Source: JAOZTV01 sp965371805 (GTDB lineage Bacteria > Acidobacteriota > Aminicenantia > UBA2199). Taken from it: 64,000 bases of DNA. The DNA is taken from NCBI GenBank assembly GCA_965371805.1, contig CBDUZW010000007.1, positions 56,597 to 120,596 of the forward strand. The letters are read 5' to 3'. Each line of letters begins with the position of its first letter. Position 1 is the first letter of the stretch. The notes beneath the pieces were generated by a model. That model was not told the origin of the DNA and made no database searches. It saw only the letters and a list, made by a program, of their open reading frames with translations. Made by a program: the position numbers and the translations under genes. Shown one piece after another: positions 1-7,008 of this stretch.

Positions 1-1129
1 CTGCTAATTTTTTACGGAATTTTTTTATAAAAAAGTCATAGCCGCCTTTGTTTAAGAAATCTGCCATTGATTTCTGAAGAAGATTAACTCCTCCTAAGGA
101 TTCAGAAGATTTGATGAGTTCACATTGATGCAGGTATTTTCCAGCAATAATCCAGCCAATGCGTATGCCTGGGGAGATGGCTTTTGAAAATGATGAACAA
201 TATAAAACACGGTCTTTAGAATCAAAAGATCTAATCGATCTAAAATTATTTTGTGAATATCCAGTTTCAGAATAAATATCATTTTCAACAATTAAAAAAG
301 CATATTTCTCAGATAATTCAAGAATTTTCTGTTTATCATTTGTACTCATTATAAAACCCAAAGGATTTTGAAAAGAAGCTGATACAATACATATTTTAAC
401 TCTCTTTTTAGACACTACTTCTTCTAAAATATTAAGATCAATACCTCTTATAGGATCTGTAGGGATTTCAATTACTCTTCGATTTAGATGTTTCAAAAGA
501 TTTATTAGTCCAAAAAACACAGGATTCTCAATGACAATAGTATCTCCTTCTTGTGTCGTTGAGCGAATTGCAAGACTTAACGCTTCCATACATCCATTAG
601 TGATCATTATTTCTTCACTATTAACGGAGATTCCTTTATTAAATAAAAACTTTACTAATGCCTGCCTAAGCAATAAATTGCCTCTAAAAGGAGTATAGTT
701 GCATAATAAATCAGGAAATTCTTTTGCATTTTGTGATATGGTTTTTTGAAGTTTCTTAACTGGTAAAATTGACTTGTCGGGAATTCCAGCACCAAATGAA
801 ATTATTTTTGGATTATTGCCTGCATCAATTACCCGATTCATTATAGATTTTTCTACTGGTAAACTTGATTTTAAGGAATAGTGTTCTTTTTGAGGTGTTG
901 GGGATGGCCTTTTTATAGAGGGTTTTACAAAAAATCCCGATTTTTCAATAGCTTGAACAACACCTTGCATTTCAAGTTCTTGATAAGCTTGTTTTGCAAC
1001 AGACATGGAACAATCAAACTGTTTTTGTATCTTACGAAGTGAAGGCAATTTTGTCCCAAAAGGAATAATGCTTTTTTTTATAGAATTTTGAATATACTCG
1101 ATTATTTTTTCATATTTATAAGTTTTCAT
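1..1129 (-). CDS. MocR-family (GntR-type HTH + aminotransferase-like) transcriptional regulator, partial
   Basis: The frame read leftward from ATG at 1129 is open to the window edge and gives 376 residues; the C-terminus is outside the window. Residues 1-70 form a GntR-type winged helix (MKTYKYEKIIEYIQ, then SLRKIQKQFDCSMSVAKQAY). From about residue 95 a fold-type I aminotransferase domain follows, with TNGCMEALSLAIRS and the PLP-lysine context SSFSKAISPGIRIGW (K316). This is the MocR/PdxR/GabR architecture, in which PLP or its adduct with an amine acts as the effector. It is transcribed away from a LysE-type exporter and a class V aminotransferase. MocR regulators commonly control a divergent transporter or amine-metabolism gene, so those two are the likely targets (inference). 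Confidence 0.9.
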   Translation of the reverse strand, partial: MKTYKYEKIIEYIQNSIKKSIIPFGTKLPSLRKIQKQFDCSMSVAKQAYQELEMQGVVQAIEKSGFFVKPSIKRPSPTPQKEHYSLKSSLPVEKSIMNRVIDAGNNPKIISFGAGIPDKSILPVKKLQKTISQNAKEFPDLLCNYTPFRGNLLLRQALVKFLFNKGISVNSEEIMITNGCMEALSLAIRSTTQEGDTIVIENPVFFGLINLLKHLNRRVIEIPTDPIRGIDLNILEEVVSKKRVKICIVSASFQNPLGFIMSTNDKQKILELSEKYAFLIVENDIYSETGYSQNNFRSIRSFDSKDRVLYCSSFSKAISPGIRIGWIIAGKYLHQCELIKSSESLGGVNLLQKSMADFLNKGGYDFFIKKFRKKLA

Positions 1130-1176
1130 TTTTTCTAAGCCCGCCTTTTTTTATTATATTCATAAATAACATTATA

Positions 1177-1215
1177 ATCTGTTACCTAAAATAATTCAAC
1201 AATTTGTATCTGTTA
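1177..1215. promoter_or_regulatory. Direct repeat ATCTGTTA x2, candidate MocR operator
   Basis: The 134-bp gap between the divergent regulator and exporter genes holds two exact copies of ATCTGTTA, at 1177-1184 and 1208-1215. They start 31 bp apart, about three helical turns, so both lie on the same DNA face. GabR and PdxR are known to bind two direct repeats in such gaps. The match to a MocR site is inference; eight bases can recur by chance in AT-rich DNA. Confidence 0.35.
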
Positions 1216-1263
1216 TTCTTTTAGTAATCAAAGTATATTTATATAAAAATAAGGAGGATTATT

Positions 1264-1866
1264 ATGATTACAAACTTTATCTCATTGCCATTAATTACAT
1301 TTAGTATATCTATGTGTATAACACCGGGTCCGAATAATGTAATGTTAGCATCATCAGGGGCAAATTATGGCTTTAAAAGAACAATTCCACACATTATCGG
1401 TGTTGAAATTGGGATGCTTTGTCTGTTTATTCTTTCAGCCTTTGGCTTGGGAATTATATTCACAGCCTACCCTGAAATTCAACTTATCATGAAAATATGC
1501 TCTTCAATTTATCTTCTATATTTTGCCTATAAAATTACTTTTGCAAAACGGGATATAAAAGAGACAAAAAAGAGACAAAAACCATTAAGTGTATTACAAG
1601 CTGCACTATTTCAAGTTATAAATCCAAAGGCATTGATTATTATATCAAGTTCTTTATCATCTTTTACTAAAAGTGGAAAGGGATACTTGTCGTCAGCATG
1701 TGGAGTTATTATTGTTTTTGCTTTAATCTGTATACCATCAATATCAGTATGGGCCGGCTTTGGAAGTTTTTTAAGAAGATTTCTAAAAAGTAATATTGTT
1801 TTTCGTATTTTTAATGCCATTTTAGGATCTTTGACTGCATTATCGATTTTAATGATTATTAAATAA
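1264..1866 (+). CDS. LysE/RhtB-family amino acid exporter
   Basis: A 200-residue inner-membrane protein of the usual LysE/RhtB length. The family signature near the N-terminus is visible: TPGPNNVMLASSGANYGFKR, followed by IGVEIG. Hydrophobic segments lie at about residues 5-25, 40-62, 68-88, 110-130, 143-165 and 180-199. The family exports amino acids such as lysine, threonine or homoserine by proton exchange; the substrate here cannot be read. A strong Shine-Dalgarno (AAGGAGG) precedes ATG. The class V aminotransferase gene starts 21 bp downstream on the same strand, and a MocR regulator lies divergently upstream, which points to control by an amine or amino acid. Confidence 0.88.
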   Translation: MITNFISLPLITFSISMCITPGPNNVMLASSGANYGFKRTIPHIIGVEIGMLCLFILSAFGLGIIFTAYPEIQLIMKICSSIYLLYFAYKITFAKRDIKETKKRQKPLSVLQAALFQVINPKALIIISSSLSSFTKSGKGYLSSACGVIIVFALICIPSISVWAGFGSFLRRFLKSNIVFRIFNAILGSLTALSILMIIK

Positions 1867-1887
1867 ACCTGAAAAAATAATTGATAA

Positions 1888-3036
1888 ATGAAAAATATAA
1901 AATCGCAAAGAACCCTATTTGATATTCCTGACGAAATAGCATATTTCAACTGTGCAGGAAACTCACCGTTATTAAATGAATCGGTAACTAGACTTCACAA
2001 GGGTGTAAAGACTAAAAGCTATCCATGGAAACGTACACCTGAAAGCTTCTTTAAAGATGCTGAAAGTATAAGACAATTGTCATCGAGAAATTTCGGTGGT
2101 ACACCTGATGGTTTTGCAGTAATTCCGGCTGCCAGCTATGGTATGAGTTCAGCTGCACGTGCTATTGAGCCTCAATTAAGGAACGGTGATAAAATTCTGC
2201 TTATCGAAGAAGATTTCCCAAGTGTTGCACTGCCATTTATTAGAGTTGCAAAAGAAAAAGGGGTTGAATTAATCACTGTAGCAACACCTGAAAATGGTAA
2301 TTGGACAAATGCTATCAAAGATAGACTTGATAAAAAAGTCAAAATTGTTGCTATTTCAGCCTGTCATTGGACAAATGGTGCATACATTGATTTATTTGAA
2401 ATAAGACAGGCTTGTAATCTTATAAACAGCCTTCTTATAATTGATGCAACACAGACATTAGGTGCTATGGAATTATCGATTGATAGAATAAAGCCCGATT
2501 TTCTTGTTGCTGCCGGTTACAAATGGCTTCTTTGCCCGTATGGTTTTAGCCTCTTGTATGTTGATGAGAAGTTTAGAAACGAACGTCCTTTGGAAGAGAC
2601 TTGGTTAGCAAGAGAAAATGCTGAAGATTTCGCTGCACTAGTGAATTATTCTGATATATATATGGGTGGGGCAAGAAGGTTTGATGTTGGTGAAAAATGT
2701 ACACCAACTATTTTACCGGGTGCAATTGCCGCTTTAGAACAAATTAACAATTGGGGAATTCGTAATATTTCTAATTCCCTACTAACTATAAATAAGAGAA
2801 TAATTAACAGTCTGGAGGAAATTGGTTTCAAATGTTTAGATGAAAAATTCCGATGTCCTCATATGTTTGGAGCAAAAATTCCTGCTTCATACAAAGGTAA
2901 TTTAGTCCTCGAATTAATGAAATATAATATTTATATAAGCCAACGTGGTAATTCAATAAGATTTGCTCCGCATTTATATATTAACGAAAATGATATTGAT
3001 AAGCTCATTAATACTTTGAAGCACCTTGTTAATTAG
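1888..3036 (+). CDS. Class V aminotransferase-fold PLP enzyme (isopenicillin-N epimerase/cysteine desulfurase-like)
   Basis: A 382-residue PLP-dependent enzyme of the class V fold. The cofactor site is visible: IIDATQTLGAMELSI carries the Asp that contacts the pyridine nitrogen, and AAGYKWLLCPYG holds the Schiff-base lysine (K212). The C-terminal domain ends normally. The substrate is unknown. The family includes cysteine desulfurases, kynureninases, serine-glyoxylate aminotransferases and epimerases, and GYKWLLCPYG resembles the isopenicillin-N epimerase-like group most. It sits 21 bp behind the LysE-type exporter and probably shares its transcript; the start has only a weak ribosome site, consistent with coupling. 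Enzyme plus exporter plus MocR regulator suggests handling of one amino acid or an analogue (inference). Confidence 0.85.
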   Translation: MKNIKSQRTLFDIPDEIAYFNCAGNSPLLNESVTRLHKGVKTKSYPWKRTPESFFKDAESIRQLSSRNFGGTPDGFAVIPAASYGMSSAARAIEPQLRNGDKILLIEEDFPSVALPFIRVAKEKGVELITVATPENGNWTNAIKDRLDKKVKIVAISACHWTNGAYIDLFEIRQACNLINSLLIIDATQTLGAMELSIDRIKPDFLVAAGYKWLLCPYGFSLLYVDEKFRNERPLEETWLARENAEDFAALVNYSDIYMGGARRFDVGEKCTPTILPGAIAALEQINNWGIRNISNSLLTINKRIINSLEEIGFKCLDEKFRCPHMFGAKIPASYKGNLVLELMKYNIYISQRGNSIRFAPHLYINENDIDKLINTLKHLVN

Positions 3037-3107
3037 TGAAATGTTCAAACCTAGCTTAAATTAAAAAATGATATATTCTATGTCTATTAGTAAAAAAAAT
3101 AAAAATT

Positions 3108-4208
3108 CTATTTTTTTGAAATTTCTTTTTTGATTAATTTGTGAATCTTTCTTCTTATTTTGTTAAATGGCAGTGGCTTTACTTCCGGATGTATTCTATT
3201 TGATAAAATAATGAATTTATATTCAGCCTTTGGTTCAAACCAGATCGAAACTCCTGTAAACCCATTATGTCCAATCGCTTTCCTTGAAATTCCTCTACCA
3301 CCTGATGTTATAAATGATGAATTTAATTTGAAACCAATTGTTCTATGACTCTTTTTAAAATGAGTTAAATTATTCCAGAACCATTTAGTGCTCTCTGCAG
3401 AAAGAATGGTTGCTGTCGAAGGATAAAACTCATTTGAGAGCTTGAATATATCTATTGCAGATGAAAACAAACCTGCATTTCCAGAATTCCCGTTCAAATA
3501 GAAACTATTTGCATCATTGAGTTCTCCAACTAATAAATTCTCTCTCCAGGTAAATTTTTTTGATAATTCCTTAAATCTAATATCCTGCTCTGCCATTTCC
3601 TTTTCAAATTTATTTCCTAGTTCTGTGGGAGCACACATATTTTTTTTATCTTCAGGAACTTCTCCAATAAAAGAATCTTTTAAACCAAGTTTCCTAATAA
3701 TTAAGTCTTCTACAATCTCTGCAAATGATAATTCATATATCTGTTCTAATATTTTCGAAATTATTATATAACCTACACAAGAGTAATTTACTTTTTTCCC
3801 GGATTTTGAGTTTAAAGCAAGGTTATTAAGCTGGACCATAAGGTCTTCCTCAAATAGATAAAACGGATACCATGCTGGTAATCCGGAAGTATGAGTAAGA
3901 AGATCTTTAATTGTAATTCTATGAGAAAATTCAGGGAATATATCTGAGACTTCAGTAGAAAAAGACAGTTTACCTTTTTCTATAGTTCTCAATGTCAATA
4001 GTGAAGTTATTAAAGGTTTTGTTAGAGAGGCAAGATCATAAATAGTCCTATTTTTGAGTTCTTCTTTTTCGGGAAATATCGACCTGAATCCATAAACTTT
4101 GTCAATTAAAATCTCTTCCCCTTTTGCAACCAGTAATGAGATCCCTGGAACCAGCTCCTGGGTAATAAGTGAATTTATATATTTATCAATATTGATCAAA
4201 TTAATCAT
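3108..4208 (-). CDS. Serine hydrolase, class C beta-lactamase/penicillin-binding family
   Basis: 366 residues of the beta-lactamase-related serine hydrolase family. The SxxK motif is SLTK (S61, K64), and the third motif appears as HNGFTG near residue 315. The second motif, usually YxN, reads YSC (Y142, C144), so its asparagine is replaced by cysteine. LLTHTSGLPAWYP is also typical of the family. No clear signal peptide is seen, so it may be cytoplasmic or esterase-like; the substrate is not evident. AAGGA lies just before ATG. It begins 64 bp after the stop of the Gfo/Idh gene of the lpxA operon and may be read through from it. Confidence 0.85.
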   Translation of the reverse strand: MINLINIDKYINSLITQELVPGISLLVAKGEEILIDKVYGFRSIFPEKEELKNRTIYDLASLTKPLITSLLTLRTIEKGKLSFSTEVSDIFPEFSHRITIKDLLTHTSGLPAWYPFYLFEEDLMVQLNNLALNSKSGKKVNYSCVGYIIISKILEQIYELSFAEIVEDLIIRKLGLKDSFIGEVPEDKKNMCAPTELGNKFEKEMAEQDIRFKELSKKFTWRENLLVGELNDANSFYLNGNSGNAGLFSSAIDIFKLSNEFYPSTATILSAESTKWFWNNLTHFKKSHRTIGFKLNSSFITSGGRGISRKAIGHNGFTGVSIWFEPKAEYKFIILSNRIHPEVKPLPFNKIRRKIHKLIKKEISKK

Positions 4209-4272
4209 TCCTTACATTTCTGTAAATAAAAATTTGTTTATTTTTTTAATATCTTATTTAACTAATAATATG

Positions 4273-5184
4273 TTACTTATTTTTAATTTTTTCAGCAATT
4301 TCAATTGCTAATTTTAGAGCCTTAGTTGCATCTTCTGCAGTTACATTATAGTTTGTTTTTGTTGTTATTGTTTTGTAAAAATTCATCCACAGGTTATATA
4401 AAGGTTCAACATTTTTGATTTCAGGTTTAATCTCAAAAATATTTCCGTCTTTCATTCCATACGTTTTTACTTCTTTAGTTTGATAATCAATAGAAAAATA
4501 ACCACTCTTTTGAAATAACCTTAACTTTCTGGTTTTTGTTTGTGAAACTCTACTTGCAGTTATATTTGCAACTAAGCCTGAATTGAATTCAAGTCTTACA
4601 TTTGCAATGTCAATTTTTTTTGAAATTATTGGAATACCAGCTACATCTAATTGCTTTACCCCACTCTTATCCCAGTTTAAGACAATATCAAGATCATGAA
4701 TCATCAAATCCATGATCACATCAATATCCAATGAACGTGGAGAAAATGAGCCTAATCTCTGAATTTCAATAAATAATGGATCTTTTACTTTATGATTAAC
4801 AAACTCAATAGCGGGATTGAATCGTTCCAAATGTCCAACACCGAGTACAAGGTTATTTTTCTTTGCTAAATGCGTTAACTCTTCAGCCTGCTCTACAGTC
4901 TCTGCAATTGGTTTTTCAATGAGGACATGTTTATTCTTTTCTAAAAAGAACTTTGCAATTTCATAATGCTTTATTGTCGGAGTTGATACCATAACTGCAT
5001 CAATTCCTTCCACCATATCCTTATAATCAGAGAAAATCTTTATATCAGAATAATCTTTTGAAATATCAGATAATATTTTATCATCTGTATCCATAACTGA
5101 TATAAGCTCTAACTCATTTATTGAATTTACCACTCTTAAGTGGTTCTTTCCCATTGATCCGGTACCTATTACTCCAATTTTCAT
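4273..5184 (-). CDS. Gfo/Idh/MocA-family dehydrogenase in the lpxA operon (candidate GnnA-like sugar-nucleotide 3-dehydrogenase)
   Basis: The start is placed at ATG 5184, which has AAGGA six bases upstream; the reading frame extends to a TTG at 5205 that would overlap lpxA. The resulting 303-residue protein begins MKIGVIGTGSMGKNH, the Rossmann NAD(P) motif. EKPIAET is the usual EKP motif, and the conserved His-Asp context is MIHDLDIVLNW. The gene starts 10 bp after the lpxA stop. In Acidithiobacillus ferrooxidans the gfo/idh gene gnnA follows lpxA; with the aminotransferase GnnB it makes UDP-GlcNAc3N for lipid A with amide-linked chains. No GnnB-type aminotransferase is adjacent here, so that role is a hypothesis. 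Confidence 0.85.
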   Translation of the reverse strand: MKIGVIGTGSMGKNHLRVVNSINELELISVMDTDDKILSDISKDYSDIKIFSDYKDMVEGIDAVMVSTPTIKHYEIAKFFLEKNKHVLIEKPIAETVEQAEELTHLAKKNNLVLGVGHLERFNPAIEFVNHKVKDPLFIEIQRLGSFSPRSLDIDVIMDLMIHDLDIVLNWDKSGVKQLDVAGIPIISKKIDIANVRLEFNSGLVANITASRVSQTKTRKLRLFQKSGYFSIDYQTKEVKTYGMKDGNIFEIKPEIKNVEPLYNLWMNFYKTITTKTNYNVTAEDATKALKLAIEIAEKIKNK

Positions 5185-5194
5185 TTTTTCCTTA

Positions 5195-5995
5195 TTATTT
5201 ACCAAAAGTTTTTAAAAAACCTCTTTTGGTTTTTGAGATAAAATCAATAATAATATTTGCTTCATCCGAATTATCAAATTTCTCTTTTATTTTGTCAACT
5301 GCCTGAGTCGTGTTCAAATCTGACTTAAAGAATATATCAAATAAATCTCTTACTTTATGAATATACTCTCTGTCCATTCCATTTCTTAACATACCTATTG
5401 AATTTGTACCGTAAAGATTATAATTATCCCTTGTTTGAGATATCTTTGCATATGGGAGTATATCCTGTAATACTATTGAATAACCACCAATATAAGAGTT
5501 TCTTCCTATTCTAACAAACTGATGAATTGAAGAAAATGCTCCAACAACTGCAAAATCTTCAATTTCAACATGCCCTGCAAGAGTCGCGCCGTTTACAAGT
5601 TGAGTATTATTTCCAATCTGACAATCATGTGCTACATGAGAATAGATCATAAAATAATTATTGTTTCCAATACGTGTATATGCTCCACCTTTTTTAGTAC
5701 CTCTATTAATCGTAACAAATTCTCTTATTATATTATTATCTCCGATCTCAACAAACGTTTGATCATCACTGTTAAAAGTAATATCCTGAGGATCAGTTCC
5801 AATTACTGCATAGGAATATATTTTACAATTACTCCCTACTTTAGAATTCTTATCAACGGTGGAGTGATGTGATATTTCTGTATTATCACCAATAGTTACG
5901 TTTTCACCAATAATTGAGAAGTCACCAATGACAACATTTTTTCCGAGCTTTGCTGATTCATCAACAATAGCTGTAGGTGCAATGATAGTAGACAT
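5195..5995 (-). CDS. lpxA: UDP-N-acetylglucosamine acyltransferase LpxA
   Basis: 266 residues, the standard LpxA length. It catalyses the first step of lipid A synthesis, moving a 3-hydroxyacyl chain from acyl-carrier protein to UDP-GlcNAc. Hexapeptide repeats of a left-handed beta-helix fill residues 5-190. The catalytic histidine is in SHVAHDC (H123, E. coli H125), and the equivalents of H144 and H160 are present (LAGHVEIED, SSIHQFV). The acyl-length ruler position (E. coli G173) is glycine here (YIGGYS), unlike the lysine reported in Leptospira LpxA, so long chains fit. The ATG overlaps the fabZ stop by one base (TAATG), indicating translational coupling. Confidence 0.96.
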   Translation of the reverse strand: MSTIIAPTAIVDESAKLGKNVVIGDFSIIGENVTIGDNTEISHHSTVDKNSKVGSNCKIYSYAVIGTDPQDITFNSDDQTFVEIGDNNIIREFVTINRGTKKGGAYTRIGNNNYFMIYSHVAHDCQIGNNTQLVNGATLAGHVEIEDFAVVGAFSSIHQFVRIGRNSYIGGYSIVLQDILPYAKISQTRDNYNLYGTNSIGMLRNGMDREYIHKVRDLFDIFFKSDLNTTQAVDKIKEKFDNSDEANIIIDFISKTKRGFLKTFGK

Positions 5996-6432
5996 TATTT
6001 TTTCACCGACGACATTAGTGTCGCCTGAACTGCAATTTTTCCATCAACTCTTGCGATTCCTTCCATAATAGCAATACCGCTTCTTTCCCTTATTAATTGA
6101 CATTCTAGATCTAATCTGTCACCAGGTATTACAACTCTTTTAAATCTGGCTTTGTCAATTCCGGCAAAATATGCCATCCTGCTTTCAGGTGGAAGATCTT
6201 TTAAATAAAAGAAAGCTCCGAGCTGAGCCAGAGCTTCAATCATTAGAACTCCCGGAAAAACAGGATTTCCGGGAAAATGTCCATTAAACAAATCTTCATT
6301 TGAGGTTATATTTTTATAACCCTTAATTAATCCTGTTTCATCATCTATTTCCGTCACTCTATCAATTAATAAAAATGGATATCTATGAGGCAAAACTTCA
6401 ACGATATCTTTGATCTCTTTAATGTTTACCAT
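5995..6432 (-). CDS. fabZ: (3R)-hydroxyacyl-ACP dehydratase FabZ
   Basis: 145 residues of hot-dog fold. The catalytic block FNGHFPGNPVFPGVLMIEAL holds His52 and Glu66, and LPHRYPFLLIDRV is the family N-terminus. FabZ dehydrates 3-hydroxyacyl-ACP in fatty acid elongation and so competes with LpxA for the same substrate; the two genes are commonly adjacent. Here the lpxA ATG overlaps the fabZ stop. The protein is a free FabZ, not the LpxC-FabZ fusion of some Bacteroidetes. In the E. coli order lpxD would lie between the Skp gene and fabZ, but only 15 bp separate them here and no lpxD is in the window. Confidence 0.95.
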   Translation of the reverse strand: MVNIKEIKDIVEVLPHRYPFLLIDRVTEIDDETGLIKGYKNITSNEDLFNGHFPGNPVFPGVLMIEALAQLGAFFYLKDLPPESRMAYFAGIDKARFKRVVIPGDRLDLECQLIRERSGIAIMEGIARVDGKIAVQATLMSSVKK

Positions 6433-6447
6433 TTTTTTAAATATTTA

Positions 6448-6951
6448 TTATTTCTTTATGGTTATTGCATCATATGCTTTAATTACATCTGCAGTTATCT
6501 CAACAGCTTTATCAAAATATGCTACATTCTGCATTTCCATAATTACTGTGAATCCTTTTGATTTTCCAACATTCTGAATTACAGGCATGATCTTTTTTAA
6601 TAAACTCTGCATTTCTTTCTGATATTTTGCTTGAAAATTTCTTTTTGAATCTTCATAAAATCTCTTAGCGGATGTCTGTTTATTTCTGAGAGTCTCTGAC
6701 TTTTTTTCTCTTGCTGATGCATTTAATGCTGGTGAGGCAAGTTCTTTTTCCAGGGCTTTAATTTCTTTTGCCATATTCTGCATTTTACCAGACATTTGTT
6801 TGTCAATATCTCCCATTTTTTTCATGAAAGCCTTTCCGCCTACTGAATTCTTTAATACTAATTGAGAATTAACTATACCAATTTTTGTTTCTGCGTAAGT
6901 AAAAACGGTTAGAACTACCATAATAATTACAATACTTAATACTTTTTTCAT
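6448..6951 (-). CDS. OmpH/Skp-family periplasmic chaperone
   Basis: 167 residues with a signal peptide (MKKVLSIVIIMVVLTVFTYA, cleavage about residue 20). The mature protein begins KIGIVNSQ, the family start, and continues as a long charged helical coiled coil at about residues 45-120, the tentacle region of Skp. Skp-type chaperones hold unfolded outer-membrane proteins for the BAM complex. The gene lies 57 bp downstream of bamA, as in many diderms, and has a good ribosome site (AAGGAG). Confidence 0.9.
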   Translation of the reverse strand: MKKVLSIVIIMVVLTVFTYAETKIGIVNSQLVLKNSVGGKAFMKKMGDIDKQMSGKMQNMAKEIKALEKELASPALNASAREKKSETLRNKQTSAKRFYEDSKRNFQAKYQKEMQSLLKKIMPVIQNVGKSKGFTVIMEMQNVAYFDKAVEITADVIKAYDAITIKK

Positions 6952-7008
6952 TTTTAAACTCCTTTTTTAAGAAAAAAATTTTCTTATTCTATTATTTTTT
7001 TTTATTAA

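Noticed and set aside
94..291. Minus-strand 65-codon open frame
   Set aside because: It is out of frame with the MocR regulator that covers 1-1129 and has no ribosome site; it is a shadow.
3060..3110. A/T-rich inverted repeat between convergent genes at 3.1 kb
   Set aside because: Stem consists only of A and T runs; it cannot be told from background composition.
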